Notes: generated by a model not told the origin, from the letters alone. 64,000 nucleotides of DNA from CAXXFQ01 sp963674475 (GCA_963674475.2 CAXXFQ010000033.1:496001-560000), one strand, 5' to 3'. Counted from the first letter of the stretch, positions 48,480 through 58,031 are shown. Numbers and translations are program-made.

Positions 48480-50133
48480 GGTCCGCCGATTGGGCAACCT
48501 CAAACGCCAGCGACGACTCGCCGACCTTGTTGCCGTTGAGATCCTCGACCGTCAGTTTCAACTGATGGCGGCCGGGATAGATTCGTTCAGGAAGTCGGAT
48601 GATACGACTGAAAAAGAAGTCGTGTCGCAGATTCTGACAATATTCTTCCATATCGACCGCGTCTTGACGTTCGACCAGACGGCCCGCCCCGTCGAAAATC
48701 TGGTAACCGATTTTGAGCGAGGTGTGAAATCCTTTGGGCGTTTGGACGCTTTTGAAATTGTCGATTTCGGCATAGATCAGGACCGGTTGACTTGCCGTAA
48801 ACTGATAGTCGTCAATCGGGATCGTCGCTCCGAAACCGTCGACGGATCGGCAAAACGCCATATTGCAGATTTCCAACGAGGCCGTTGCACCCAGGGCGTT
48901 GGCCGCTTCCAAAAGATGCCGTTTCGCCTCGGCCGAACGTCGGTCGGCTTGCGGAATTCGGTTGCCGTCCAAGAGTAGATCGAGTCCGAAAAGCTCAAAG
49001 GCCCAGAAATCGGCCACCGTGGCGTCGATCGGTTGGAAGTCCCGATTCGAGTCTGAGGTTCCGGTCGCGAAGGGAGCGATCGCTTCACGCCGACGACCGG
49101 CCACTAATTGGAGCATCCGAAGTTTGGCCAGGGTGGCGTATTCTTCTTGATTTTGAGGCTTTTTCGGGACTTCCTCTTCAAATTGCTCGATGGTTTTGGC
49201 CAGCAACGTCTGCCAATCCTCTTTCGTTGATTCCGTGGCGATCGGTTTCGGTGCGGCTTCCTTCTTTTGGGAAAGGGCCGTCTTATCATCCTCGCTCGAC
49301 ACGGGGGCGTCCTGCATATCGACGGCCGGGACCAAATCAGTCGGGACCGAATCGGTCGGCAGCGGCGGGACGGGACCCGTCTTTTCATGACCTGTTTCGA
49401 ATGAAGCGCGGATCAGGCGATGGTCTTCAAGGGGTGTTTCCTGGCGGTCTCCCGATTTGCCGGAAAGGTTCTTTTGGGCCGGATGACTTTCGGGCGCCGA
49501 AGCAGGATTGGTTTCCTCTTCCAGGTGGTAGATCCGGGTCGCCTGTTGCGGTGCGACAGGCAGTAGTGTTGAATCGACCGCGGGCAATCGAGTGACGCCG
49601 CTCGGCTGGGAGAGGGAGCCGGTTGTTTTCGAGGTGGTCGGACTTGCCGTTTGGGCCAATCCGTTTTGAGGCGAGGTAAGAGGCGTCTCACCGAGATTCA
49701 CCGGTTTCGGTTTTCCTCGTCCGGCGGCGATCATCTCGTTTTCATGCAATTGATGACTAAAGGCCAACTGCGATCGAAAACTTTCCATGATGGACGGCCA
49801 AAGCGACGTGTCGGTGACCTGGAGTTCGGCCAGTAATCGCGACTGCAACGCCGGGTCTTGACGGCCGAGCGTCTGGACCTCACCGAGAATTTGCTGGATT
49901 TCGACCTGACTGGGGGCCCGAGTTGGGTCGACCAGGGCCGTTTGAGTGGCCCCGTTTTCATAAAACGACGTCGACGGCCCTAAGGTGTCCGGATTCGCCC
50001 ACCAAGAAGAACTCTTGCATCCGCTAAAAAACAGCGGTAGCAACAGGGCGAACCACCAAATCCGAGTGTGGGCCAAACGGATCGTCCCGCTACGTAAGAT
50101 ATTGAATTCAAAGGTTTTATCGATTCGTTTCAT
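48475..50133 (-). CDS. lipoprotein of unknown function with low-complexity linker
   Basis: About 552 residues from ATG 50133, chosen because it starts a signal ending in the lipobox LFFSGC (Cys about 39); an upstream Met would place 37 unlikely residues before it. After the lipid anchor there is a helical part (VEIQQILGEVQTLGRQDPAL, WPSIMESFRSQLAFSHQLHE), a long Pro/Ser/Thr/Lys-rich stretch, then an alpha/beta C-terminal domain (VADFWAFELFGLDLLLDGNR, PIDDYQFTASQPVLIYAEID, LVERQDAVDMEEYC, GRHQLKLTVEDLNGNKVGES). The C-terminal domain resembles planctomycete hypothetical proteins of about 200 residues. It faces away from the regulator at 50393. Function unknown. Confidence 0.75.
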   Translation of the reverse strand: MKRIDKTFEFNILRSGTIRLAHTRIWWFALLLPLFFSGCKSSSWWANPDTLGPSTSFYENGATQTALVDPTRAPSQVEIQQILGEVQTLGRQDPALQSRLLAELQVTDTSLWPSIMESFRSQLAFSHQLHENEMIAAGRGKPKPVNLGETPLTSPQNGLAQTASPTTSKTTGSLSQPSGVTRLPAVDSTLLPVAPQQATRIYHLEEETNPASAPESHPAQKNLSGKSGDRQETPLEDHRLIRASFETGHEKTGPVPPLPTDSVPTDLVPAVDMQDAPVSSEDDKTALSQKKEAAPKPIATESTKEDWQTLLAKTIEQFEEEVPKKPQNQEEYATLAKLRMLQLVAGRRREAIAPFATGTSDSNRDFQPIDATVADFWAFELFGLDLLLDGNRIPQADRRSAEAKRHLLEAANALGATASLEICNMAFCRSVDGFGATIPIDDYQFTASQPVLIYAEIDNFKSVQTPKGFHTSLKIGYQIFDGAGRLVERQDAVDMEEYCQNLRHDFFFSRIIRLPERIYPGRHQLKLTVEDLNGNKVGESSLAFEVAQSADR

Positions 50134-50320
50134 GAGCGAACTGACGTCATACGGCCTTCGCGATAGGAATATCGGAAAGGATTTTTTTATGGTAAGGGAA
50201 ACGAGAAGAATGATAGGGAAAATAAGGTTTCCCGACAAGATCAATCGAAAAATACCTCAACGGGGGGGCTCCCCTACTTGGCTTTGATTTTGATCTTGCT
50301 TCTGGTTTAGATGTGAAAAT

Positions 50321-50372
50321 TTGACATGCCATGCCCCTTCTTGTACAATCCAGGTCTATACTTGATAGGACC
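50321..50372 (+). promoter_or_regulatory. consensus promoter and operator of regulator 2
   Basis: TTGACA (50321-50326), exactly 17 bases, TACAAT (50344-50349): near-perfect sigma-70. Immediately downstream is the imperfect palindrome GGTCTATACTTGATAGGACC (50353-50372), ideally placed for repression by its own product. The rest of 50134-50392 holds the divergent lipoprotein leader. Confidence 0.7.
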
Positions 50373-50392
50373 AATTGGAGCACCCTACGGAA

Positions 50393-51556
50393 ATGCATGT
50401 CGATCTTCGCACGGCCGGGACCCACGAACCGAAATATACTCGGCTGAAAAAATACCTTCTCGAGGAACTCCGCTCCGGCCGTCTCCGACCGGGAGACGCG
50501 TTGCCGACCGAGTTGGAGTTGGCCGCCGAGTTGGGCGTTGCGCGGGGCACGGTTCGTCACGCGTTCGACGAGCTGGCCCAAGAGGGAATTCTCAGTCGGG
50601 TTCGCGGTAAGGGGACTTTCGTCCAAGATCAGATCGAAACCCTGCTCCGACGGGAAACGCCGCCGGTCGAGAAAAATTCGCGGCCAGACACGCTGGCGGT
50701 CGACGCGCTGGTCGTTCCCGAAACGCGATCTGGCTATTATCCGGATTTGCTCTACGGTTTCGATGAGGCCGCCTCGCGTCATTATCATCAGATCTTGGTC
50801 AGCAGTTCGGACAATAACCTGAACCGGCAGGGACAAATCTTTTTGCAGCTTTTGCAAAAGCGAGTCGCGGGAGTGGCTGTCGTTCCGACCAGTCAACCGA
50901 CGCCGCCGTTTCAGATTCAGGCGCTCCAGAACCAGGGAATCCCGGTCGTCTTCTGTCACCGAAAAGTCGACGGGGTTCGCGCTCCACTTCTTGCGATTCC
51001 GTTTGATGAGATTGGCCGTCGTTCGGCCCGTGCGCTCGTCGAGCGGGGCCATCGTCGCGTGGCGGTCGTCATGTCGACGCCTGGCGCGGGAACCGAACCT
51101 TTGTTGGGCGGATTTCGAGCTCAGCTTGCCGAAGCGGAAATCGAATTTCGCCCGTCCGACTTTAACGTCGGCGATGGAAACCAATTGGACATGGGACCTC
51201 ACGAGGAACGAATTTCCGCCTTTCTCCATCGCACGTTTACCGATCGGTCACGGCCCACGGCGATCATGACCTCGTTTGATCCGATCGCCGAAGTGATTTA
51301 TTTGCAACTCAACCGGATGGGGCTTCGGGTCCCGGAAGACGTTTCTATCATCTCGTTCGGCGGCAAGGAACGTCGCGGGGCGATCTTGCGTCGGGTGTCG
51401 TCGGTCGTACTGGACGGGGCGTTGGAAGGTCGTCGGGCGATCGAGATACTAGAGGAAATACGCGCCGGCACGCGTTCGATTTACGACGAATCGACCCTTC
51501 CGTTGCCACTGGAGTTTTACGAAGGGGCGACCCTCGGCCCGGCCCCCTCGCCATAA
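50393..51556 (+). CDS. GntR/LacI-type (AraR-like) transcriptional regulator 2
   Basis: 387 residues from ATG 50393. GntR winged helix (YTRLKKYLLEELRSGRLRPG, LAAELGVARGTVRHAFDELA, GILSRVRGKGTFVQDQ), then a LacI-type ligand domain: DALVVPETRSGYYPDLLYGF, VAGVAVVPTSQPTPPFQIQA, IGRRSARALVERGHRRVAVV, RPTAIMTSFDPIAEVIYLQL, EDVSIISFGGKERRGAILRR. It precedes three plus-strand genes for secreted propeller proteins by 97 bases, so it probably controls them. Strong promoter and a palindrome right after the -10 suggest autoregulation. Paralogous in domain plan to regulator 1, but not close in sequence. Confidence 0.88.
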   Translation: MHVDLRTAGTHEPKYTRLKKYLLEELRSGRLRPGDALPTELELAAELGVARGTVRHAFDELAQEGILSRVRGKGTFVQDQIETLLRRETPPVEKNSRPDTLAVDALVVPETRSGYYPDLLYGFDEAASRHYHQILVSSSDNNLNRQGQIFLQLLQKRVAGVAVVPTSQPTPPFQIQALQNQGIPVVFCHRKVDGVRAPLLAIPFDEIGRRSARALVERGHRRVAVVMSTPGAGTEPLLGGFRAQLAEAEIEFRPSDFNVGDGNQLDMGPHEERISAFLHRTFTDRSRPTAIMTSFDPIAEVIYLQLNRMGLRVPEDVSIISFGGKERRGAILRRVSSVVLDGALEGRRAIEILEEIRAGTRSIYDESTLPLPLEFYEGATLGPAPSP

Positions 51557-51653
51557 AAACTGCCGAAACCTTTTTTTAGCTTTAAACCCTCATAAATCAA
51601 CGCTCGTATTTGTCCTACCATTTTCCTCCCTTTTTTCAACAGGAGATCATGCC

Positions 51654-52688
51654 ATGAAAAAATGCACTTCGATTGCTTGTCTCTTCGGGCTGGTCGTTGC
51701 GATAGCGACCACCGTCCAAGCGGCCGAGCAGAAATCCCCGGTGAAGCTAAAGCTTTTGGAGGTCAAAAAGGTCTGGGACCAAGCGCCGCACAACGCGTTT
51801 ACCGATCTGATTTTTCACGATGGCCATTTTTACATGACGTTCCGAGAAGCGAGTACCCATGTCTATGACGTGCCAAGCGGAGATATCCGGATCTTGAGAT
51901 CGGCCGATGGCGAGAAGTGGGAATCGTTCGCACTGATAAAATACGGTACACCGGATGACGATCTGCGCGACGCCAAGTTGACCATAACCCCCGATGGTCG
52001 GATGATTCTTTACTGCGCGCTTGCCCCGAAAGAAAACCATCTGCTCCGCCAATCGTTGGCTTACGTTTATGAAGGAGACGGCCGGTGGAGCGATGCGCAC
52101 AAGGTGGCCGACTTTAACTATTGGCTCTGGCAGGTGGTCTGGGCACCCGACGGATACGCCTATGGCTTGGCATACACGGCCGATCGGAAGACCAGCAAAC
52201 CGTGGTCGGAACGTTTCTACCGTAGCCGGGACGGGATCAACTGGGAGACTTATATCGACAAGTTCAACCGTCACCCAAGGACGAACGAAGGGACGATACT
52301 CTTCCGAAAAGACGGCTCCGCCGTCACTCTTTTACGACGCGATCTTGCCGGAGACAGCAACGCGGTGGTCGGCATCACCCAAGACCCCCAATACCGACGT
52401 TGGCTCTTTGGCGAGCTCAATATCCGGATCGGTGGTCCGGCGATTCTTGAACTGCCATGCGGAACCATTCTGGCCGCCGGTCGGCTTTATGACGGAAAGC
52501 GTCGAACCGTGATCGGGCTTCTGGAGCCGGAAAAGGTCCTTTTCACCGAGCTGTTGACCCTGCCCTCCGGTGGCGATTGCAGCTATCCGGGACTGGTCTA
52601 TCGCGACGGAATTTTGTGGATGAGCTACTACTCGTCGCACGAAGGGAAAACGAGCATTTATCTGGCGAAAATCGCCGTCGAAAAATAA
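51654..52688 (+). CDS. secreted sialidase/BNR-like propeller protein, family B copy 1
   Basis: 344 residues. Signal peptide ending TVQAAEQ, then blade-like repeats: FTDLIFHDGHFYMTFREAS, ILRSADGEKWESFALIKY, YRSRDGINWETYIDKFN, LLEPEKVLFTELLTLPSGGD. The S-x-D-G-x-x-W signature is the Asp-box (BNR) of sialidases and related six-bladed propellers, seen at least twice. An Arg triad cannot be assigned; FREAS and RRDLAGD arginines are candidates. Probably an exo-acting glycosidase or a propeller lyase. Ribosome site AGGAG precedes the ATG at 51654. The second copy follows 108 bases after its stop, so they likely share an operon with the regulator upstream. Confidence 0.78.
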   Translation: MKKCTSIACLFGLVVAIATTVQAAEQKSPVKLKLLEVKKVWDQAPHNAFTDLIFHDGHFYMTFREASTHVYDVPSGDIRILRSADGEKWESFALIKYGTPDDDLRDAKLTITPDGRMILYCALAPKENHLLRQSLAYVYEGDGRWSDAHKVADFNYWLWQVVWAPDGYAYGLAYTADRKTSKPWSERFYRSRDGINWETYIDKFNRHPRTNEGTILFRKDGSAVTLLRRDLAGDSNAVVGITQDPQYRRWLFGELNIRIGGPAILELPCGTILAAGRLYDGKRRTVIGLLEPEKVLFTELLTLPSGGDCSYPGLVYRDGILWMSYYSSHEGKTSIYLAKIAVEK

Positions 52689-52796
52689 CCATTCCCCCAT
52701 TGGACGCTTCCGTCTGCGTGAACCGTCGGCTGATTGCCTGCTTGCGCAATCGACCGTATACACAGCCCTCCCTTTTTTTTAACTGGAGATCCCACG

Positions 52797-53834
52797 ATGA
52801 AACGAATCTGTCCGTTGCTTTTACCACTGGTTCTAGGCGCCCTGATGAGTGTGTCGACCGACGCGGCCGAGCAAAAGGCCCCGGTAAAATTAAAGCTTTT
52901 GGAGGTCAAAAAGGTCTGGGACCAAGCGCCGCACAACGCGTTTACCGATCTGATTTTTCACGATGGCCATTTTTATATGACCTTTCGTGAAGCTGCAAGC
53001 CACATGTGCAACGCGCCGAGCGGGGATATTCGCGTCTTAAAATCGGCAGACGGCGAGAAGTGGGAATCGTTCGGGCTGATCAAATATGGCACACCGGATG
53101 ACGATCTTCGTGATTCGAAATTGGCCATAACGCCCGACGGCCAGATGATCCTCTACTGTGCCTTGGCACCGAAGGAAGATCACCATACACGCCAATCGTA
53201 TGCCTATCTCTACGAAGGCGGCGGCCAGTGGAGCGAGCCTCACAAGGTGGCCGACTTCAACTATTGGCTCTGGCAGGTTGTCTGGGCTCCCGATGGTTAC
53301 GCTTACGGCCTGGGATACAACGTCGATAGAAAGTCGAAAGAGTTTCAGAGCGAACGTATCTATCGAAGTAAGGACGGTACCAGCTGGGAGACGTTTATTG
53401 AAAAATTCAACCCCTATCCGAACGTGAACGAATCAACCATGGTCTTCCGCAAAAATGGTTCCGCGGTTGCCCTTTTGCGTCGCGATGGAGGCAATGGTAA
53501 TCACGCGATCGTCGGCATCACTGAAGACCCAAAATACAAACGTTGGCTCTTTGGCGAACTCAACGCCCGAATCGGTGGCCCGGCTATCATCGAATTACCC
53601 AACGGGACCCTGCTGGTGGCTGGTCGGCTTTACGAAGGAAAAAAGCGTCGGACCTCGATCGGACTGCTGGAGCCGGAAAAGGTCCTTTTCACCGAGCTGT
53701 TGACCCTGCCCAGCGGTGGCGATTGTAGTTATCCGGGACTCGTCTATCGCGACGGGATCCTTTGGATGAGCTACTACTCGTCGCACGAAGGGAAAACGAG
53801 CATTTATCTGGCGAAAATCGCCGTCGAAAAATAA
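52797..53834 (+). CDS. secreted sialidase/BNR-like propeller protein, family B copy 2
   Basis: 345 residues from ATG 52797 (CTGGAG ten bases upstream), preferred over an in-frame Met 63 bases earlier because it starts the signal peptide MKRICPLLLPLVLGALMS. Largely identical to the preceding gene. The opening of the mature part (KLKLLEVKKVWDQAPHNAFT) and the last hundred residues are nearly unchanged, which may reflect recent duplication or conversion. Asp-boxes SADGEKWES and SKDGTSWETFIEKFN are present. Variation sits in the middle blades, perhaps altering substrate choice. Confidence 0.78.
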   Translation: MKRICPLLLPLVLGALMSVSTDAAEQKAPVKLKLLEVKKVWDQAPHNAFTDLIFHDGHFYMTFREAASHMCNAPSGDIRVLKSADGEKWESFGLIKYGTPDDDLRDSKLAITPDGQMILYCALAPKEDHHTRQSYAYLYEGGGQWSEPHKVADFNYWLWQVVWAPDGYAYGLGYNVDRKSKEFQSERIYRSKDGTSWETFIEKFNPYPNVNESTMVFRKNGSAVALLRRDGGNGNHAIVGITEDPKYKRWLFGELNARIGGPAIIELPNGTLLVAGRLYEGKKRRTSIGLLEPEKVLFTELLTLPSGGDCSYPGLVYRDGILWMSYYSSHEGKTSIYLAKIAVEK

Positions 53835-53869
53835 CCACTCCCCTTTTTTCCCAATAAGGAAAACCCACG

Positions 53870-55321
53870 ATGAAACGCCTCTCGCTATTTTTACTGTGTT
53901 TAATCGTTTCCCCGATCTTTGCGGCCGATGGGCCGATCGACTTGGGCGCCCGGCGCGAACTGATGGTCGACCGGTTTTTGATCGATTCGATCGACGGCGA
54001 TGCCGCATTGACTCTGAACCGACCCAAGGACCGCGGAATCGTCCTGAAATTCGATCGGCCGTGGGAAGGTCATTTTTCCCTTTACATCACGATGATCCAG
54101 GTGGCCGACGACGATTTCCGCGTCTATTACCGCGGTCGACGCGACTATGGGGCCGACGGGGCGGTGACGGAACGGGCCTGTGTTGCGTTAAGCAAAGACG
54201 GGATCCACTGGACCAAACCGAATCTGGGGATTTTTGAGGTCAACGGGACCAAAGACAATAACGTGGTGCTCGAACAGGGGTCTCACGGGATCACCCATAA
54301 CTTCGCCCCGCTGCTGGATACCCGACCCGGCGTGCCGAAATCGGAACGTTTTAAAGCGCTCGGCGGAATCGCGCCTCATGGCCTGTTCGCCTTCGTCAGT
54401 GAAGACGGGTTTCATTGGAAAAAAGTCAACGACGCCAAGCCGGTCATCACCAAAGGGGCGTTTGACTCCCAGAATCTGGCTTTTTGGAGTGAGGCCGAAA
54501 ACTGCTACGTCTGTTATCTACGTGTAGCCCGCAAGGGAATCCGATGGGTTGCCCGGGCCACGAGCAAGGACTTTATTCATTGGAACGATCCGGTCGAGAT
54601 GGAGATTATCCACGACGGCCAGCCGGCGACGCCCGAACATATTTATATCAATCAGACGGCGGCCTATTTCCGCGCGCCGCACATCTATATCGCGACCGCC
54701 GCCCGTTTCATGCCGGGCCGACGCGTTTTGACCGACGAGCAGGCCAAGGATATCGGGGTCCACCCGAGTTATTTTGGCGATATCTCCGACGGGGTCCTCA
54801 TGACCAGCCGCGGCGGCAACAAGTATGACCGAACCTTTATGGAAGGGTTCATTCGGCCGGGGATCGGCTACGAAAACTGGGTCTCGCGGACCAACTACCC
54901 GGCCTGTGGCGTTGTGCAAACGGGCCCCGACGAGATGTCCGTCTACGTCGACAATAACTATGGTCAACCGACCAACTGTTTGCGACGCTATTCCTTGCGG
55001 CTCGACGGTTTCGCCTCGGTCCGCGCCGGATACGATGGTGGCCAGATGGTGACCAAGCCGTTGACATTCAAGGGGAACAAGCTGTCGCTGAATTTCGCGA
55101 CCAGCGCGGCCGGTGGCATCCGAGTCCAGCTCGAGACCCCCGACGGAAAACCGATCGAAGGTTTTTCCTTTAAGGATTGCCAAGAGGTAATCGGCAACGA
55201 GATCGACCGGAAGGTCCGTTTTAACGGGAGCGAAGACGTCAGCTCCCTTGCAGGAAAACCGATTCGCATCCGTTTTCAACTCAAGGACGCCGACCTGTAC
55301 GCCTTGCAATTCGTCGAGTAA
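53870..55321 (+). CDS. secreted beta-propeller hydrolase-like protein, family A copy 2
   Basis: 483 residues. Signal peptide LSLFLLCLIVSPIFAADGP, then ARRELMVDRFLIDSIDGDA, matching the RRELFVDDYLIG opening of the 45371-46906 protein. Blades: LSKDGIHWTKPNLGIFEVNG, FVSEDGFHWKKVNDAKPVIT, FDSQNLAFWSEAENCYVCYL, MTSRGGNKYDRTFMEGFIRP. C-terminal sandwich MVTKPLTFKGNKLSLNFATS and IRFQLKDADLYALQF matches the same region of copy 1. So one family A gene lies on each side of the two regulators and the family B pair. Last gene of the regulator 2 group; a terminator follows. Confidence 0.75.
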   Translation: MKRLSLFLLCLIVSPIFAADGPIDLGARRELMVDRFLIDSIDGDAALTLNRPKDRGIVLKFDRPWEGHFSLYITMIQVADDDFRVYYRGRRDYGADGAVTERACVALSKDGIHWTKPNLGIFEVNGTKDNNVVLEQGSHGITHNFAPLLDTRPGVPKSERFKALGGIAPHGLFAFVSEDGFHWKKVNDAKPVITKGAFDSQNLAFWSEAENCYVCYLRVARKGIRWVARATSKDFIHWNDPVEMEIIHDGQPATPEHIYINQTAAYFRAPHIYIATAARFMPGRRVLTDEQAKDIGVHPSYFGDISDGVLMTSRGGNKYDRTFMEGFIRPGIGYENWVSRTNYPACGVVQTGPDEMSVYVDNNYGQPTNCLRRYSLRLDGFASVRAGYDGGQMVTKPLTFKGNKLSLNFATSAAGGIRVQLETPDGKPIEGFSFKDCQEVIGNEIDRKVRFNGSEDVSSLAGKPIRIRFQLKDADLYALQFVE

Positions 55322-55341
55322 ACCGGCCGTTTTTCCAGATC

Positions 55342-55380
55342 AAGGGAGTGGCAACAAGACCGTTGTGACTCCCTTTTTCT
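55342..55380 (+). terminator. terminator of the regulator 2/propeller group
   Basis: Stem AAGGGAGT (55342-55349) / ACTCCCTT (55368-55375) with an inner CAAC/GTTG pair, followed by TTTTCTTTTT. It lies 20 bases after the stop at 55321. Confidence 0.85.
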
Positions 55381-55684
55381 TTTTGCCCATGGATAATCGA
55401 TTCGCGGTTTTTTGCTCGATCGGAAGAGGCGTTCGTTTTTCGGGAAAAACCCCCAAAAAACCGAAGTCAGACACGGCGCAAGACAAACCGAGGCTCGTAC
55501 TGCTGCCGCCTTGGGAGAATGAGGGAAACCGAGCGGGCCGGGAGACACTTTGCCCGGCGTTGTCGGATCGATCAAAAAAACCATCCGCTCGAATTTCCAC
55601 AAGAGAATGCGTTGCCTTTCGCTCGATCCTATGAGGACGAAATTTTTGCCTCTTCGGAGAAAAATAGGCAACACACAAAAAAAG

Positions 55685-55758
55685 TATCCCCGACTGGGTT
55701 CGAACCAGTAACCTTCGGCTTCGGAGGCCGACGCGCTATCCAATTGTGCCACGGGGAC
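55685..55758 (-). tRNA. tRNA-Arg (CCG anticodon)
   Basis: Minus strand, 74 bases. Acceptor GTCCCCG/CGGGGAT, D arm around AATTGGATA, anticodon stem TCGGC/GCCGA with loop CTCCGAA (anticodon CCG), T arm ACTGG-TTCGAAC-CCAGT, discriminator A. The CCA end is not encoded. One D-stem mismatch (A-C). Confidence 0.92.
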
Positions 55759-56082
55759 TTGCTGCTCGGAATCAGGATATCAAATCGATCCTCTGTCGTC
55801 AATCGGGGCAGCGAAGGCAAAAAACCATCTGTCGACGAACTCCGCCCCACTTTTTCTCAACGATCTGCGAGACCAAAGAAATTCAATACCCGGCTATTAT
55901 ACGGGAAATCCATTTATTTCCTGGCGATTTGGGCCGCTTTTACCGAAAATAACCTGAAATACCGCCTCGTTTTTTTGAGGTCGGTTTTTCCGAAAACGCT
56001 TGACACAAAACGGATATCGTTTATATTTGAATGTTTTGGGAGGTAGCCCTCGCGGCAAACCTTCAAGCGGCCGTTCCATTTT
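55759..56082. other. intergenic region between the two tRNA genes
   Basis: No gene seen. A possible tRNA-Phe promoter is GCTTGACA...TTTATATT (about 56000-56028): TTGACA at 56001-56006, 17 bases, then TTATAT, near consensus. Confidence 0.45.
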
Positions 56083-56155
56083 GGACAGGTAGCTCAGTTG
56101 GTAGAGCACTGGACTGAAAATCCAGGTGTCGGCGGTTCAAGCCCGCCCCTGTCCA
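56083..56155 (+). tRNA. tRNA-Phe (GAA anticodon)
   Basis: 73 bases. Acceptor GGACAGG/CCTGTCC, D arm GCTC-AGTTGGTA-GAGC, anticodon stem CTGGA/TCCAG with loop CTGAAAA (anticodon GAA), T arm GGCGG-TTCAAGC-CCGCC, discriminator A. CCA is not encoded. Confidence 0.96.
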
Positions 56156-56199
56156 CTTTTCAAGTTTTTTTAGTTAAAAGCTTACGGTGAATTACAAAA

Positions 56200-56234
56200 G
56201 CCACACGATTTTGGTGAATCGTGCGGCTTTTTTT
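56200..56234 (+). terminator. terminator of tRNA-Phe
   Basis: Stem GCCACACGATT/AATCGTGCGGC with one mismatch, then seven T (56228-56234). It is 45 bases after the tRNA. The region 56235-56494 shows no gene. Confidence 0.85.
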
Positions 56235-56494
56235 GATGGCACATGTTTTGAGGCGGTTCTCCCTTTAAAAGAACCGGGAAGCGACGTTTTCCGGGCTTCT
56301 ACGACACGTAGGACGGGCGGTCAGGGGGGCCCGCCTTGGCTGCTGGTACCGCGTCCCATAAATGGTACGGCCTGCTATATCCCCTTGCCGATGCTGGTTT
56401 TAGGACCATTTTTTGGCAAGGAGGCCAAGGATGAAAAGAGGTTGTTGAGTTGACGCCGGGGAAACGATCATTTATACATGATTTGGTTAACAAA

Positions 56495-56526
56495 GGGAAG
56501 AACGATGGTTCCGGATCGTTCTTCCC
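56495..56526 (-). terminator. terminator of ceramidase-like gene 1
   Basis: Perfect 12-bp stem GGGAAGAACGAT (56495-56506) / ATCGTTCTTCCC (56515-56526), 21 bases beyond the stop at 56547. The minus-strand tail CCCTTTGTTAA has only a weak T run. Confidence 0.65.
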
Positions 56527-56546
56527 GTCGCTTTTTCGAAGTCGGT

Positions 56547-57941
56547 TTACTGCTTTTTGTAGAACTCGTTGAGTCCCTTGAGGGTCTCTTCCACCAAAAT
56601 CAGTCCGCCTTCGGGGCCGACGTAATTTCGCTCGGCGCTGTAACCGCCGCCCCGGATCGCTTCGACGGTCGGCAAGTAACCGTCCGAGCCACAGGAAAGC
56701 TGGATCAGGAACGTGATGGTCGACGGGCTTTGCGCTTTGATCCGGATGCCGTATTCGAGATACAACTCAAACGGGTTGGTCGCCATCGTGACGTCGTCAA
56801 GACGCAACAGATGGATCTCGGCTGGCTTGACCGACTCGTAAAGTGTGTAACGGGGCTTGGCCGGGTCTTCTTCTAGGGTGGGCAACTCGACCGGTCGGTT
56901 TTGGTGAGCGAAGACGGCTTGGGTGCGGATCGACTTTTTCGATGTTTCGAAGACTTGATCAATTCCGTCGGCGATCCGCTCGGCGATCTCTTGACGACGG
57001 CTGAATCCTTTGCGATCGCTCATTTGGTGTTCGGCCTTCTTGCGCCACTGGACGTGGGGCGAGATATCGCCCGCCGCGCTGCATTGGGGTAAAACGGCCA
57101 CGTCGGCGCCGTAACGCTTGGCGATTTCCTGGCGAACCTCGTGCCAGAAGTCGGCCGAAATTTCATGCTGGAGACTTTCGGTCTCTTGCGACGGACAGGA
57201 GATGTTAATGACCATCCCGGTCAGTTTCTGATTTTCGTCGAAGAAGAACAGAAGGGGCAAACCGTGGTCTTCGCCCGCCTCGTACCCTTTGAATTCGGGG
57301 ACGTTGGACCGACCGTACATCTGGGCATGACCGTCAAGATAGGTAGCCCGCCGGTTGAACCCGACCACCGCCTGACCCAGCGCCCACGTATATGCTCCCT
57401 TCTTACGCTCCTTCCACGCCTTCTCGACGGCCGTGGCCAGTCGATCGACCAAGACGGCCCGGTACGCGTCGGGCTTCATGATTCCCTTGATATTACGAAG
57501 ATCATACAGTCTTTCGTATCGCTTTTCCCAATAGACGGGGCCCGTATGGGTGTGGGTCGCGTTGATCAGGATTTTATCGAGGTCGCATCCGTTGAGCTTT
57601 CCTTCGAGTTTTTGACGAAGTTCTTCAAGCAGCATCTTGTGGGCCATAAGCAAATCGCACGAGACGCAGATCGCCTGGTCGATCGTTTTTCCGTCCGCGT
57701 CGCGGGTTTCCAGAGCCAAGACGGTCGCGGTCAGCGGGTCGCGAACCTTTTTCGAAATCCGAACGCGCAACTGACCGGCAACGGCGACCGGCTCCGGCGG
57801 GCTGATGTCGGCCTTGCCCCATCCGACGTAAAGGTCCCCCTTGGCCGGTTCGGCCGAGGCGGGAGTGGCACTGACGGTGAGCAAAGCGGTCAGTAGAAGA
57901 CCGGCGGTTGCGATGTGGAAAAATGTGGATGGGAGTTTCAT
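56547..57941 (-). CDS. neutral/alkaline non-lysosomal ceramidase-like hydrolase, copy 1
   Basis: 464 residues. Signal peptide (HIATAGLLLTALLTVSATPA, ending ASAEP), then the N-terminal ceramidase domain: GDLYVGWGKADISPPEPVAV, VLALETRDADGKTIDQAICV, zinc histidines in LINATHTHTGPVYW, and CSAAGDISPHVQW, where GD-x-SP carries the probable nucleophilic Ser. The classic motif ends in Asn; here His follows. The usual C-terminal immunoglobulin-like domain is lacking, since bacterial ceramidases are about 650 residues. It may cleave ceramide or another N-acyl or amide substrate outside the cytoplasm. Copy 2 lies 103 bases upstream, same strand. Confidence 0.83.
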   Translation of the reverse strand: MKLPSTFFHIATAGLLLTALLTVSATPASAEPAKGDLYVGWGKADISPPEPVAVAGQLRVRISKKVRDPLTATVLALETRDADGKTIDQAICVSCDLLMAHKMLLEELRQKLEGKLNGCDLDKILINATHTHTGPVYWEKRYERLYDLRNIKGIMKPDAYRAVLVDRLATAVEKAWKERKKGAYTWALGQAVVGFNRRATYLDGHAQMYGRSNVPEFKGYEAGEDHGLPLLFFFDENQKLTGMVINISCPSQETESLQHEISADFWHEVRQEIAKRYGADVAVLPQCSAAGDISPHVQWRKKAEHQMSDRKGFSRRQEIAERIADGIDQVFETSKKSIRTQAVFAHQNRPVELPTLEEDPAKPRYTLYESVKPAEIHLLRLDDVTMATNPFELYLEYGIRIKAQSPSTITFLIQLSCGSDGYLPTVEAIRGGGYSAERNYVGPEGGLILVEETLKGLNEFYKKQ

Positions 57942-57994
57942 GGTTTGAGTACTCCGGAGGGGTCGTTAGGGATTTCACTTCGTTTTTTATCATG

Positions 57995-58031
57995 AAAAGC
58001 GAGGATTCCGGATCGCTCCTCTCTCGCTTTT
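57995..58031 (-). terminator. putative terminator of ceramidase-like gene 2
   Basis: Stem AAAAGCGAG (57995-58003) / CTCGCTTTT (58023-58031), 14 bases beyond the stop at 58045; short T run after it on the minus strand. Confidence 0.5.
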
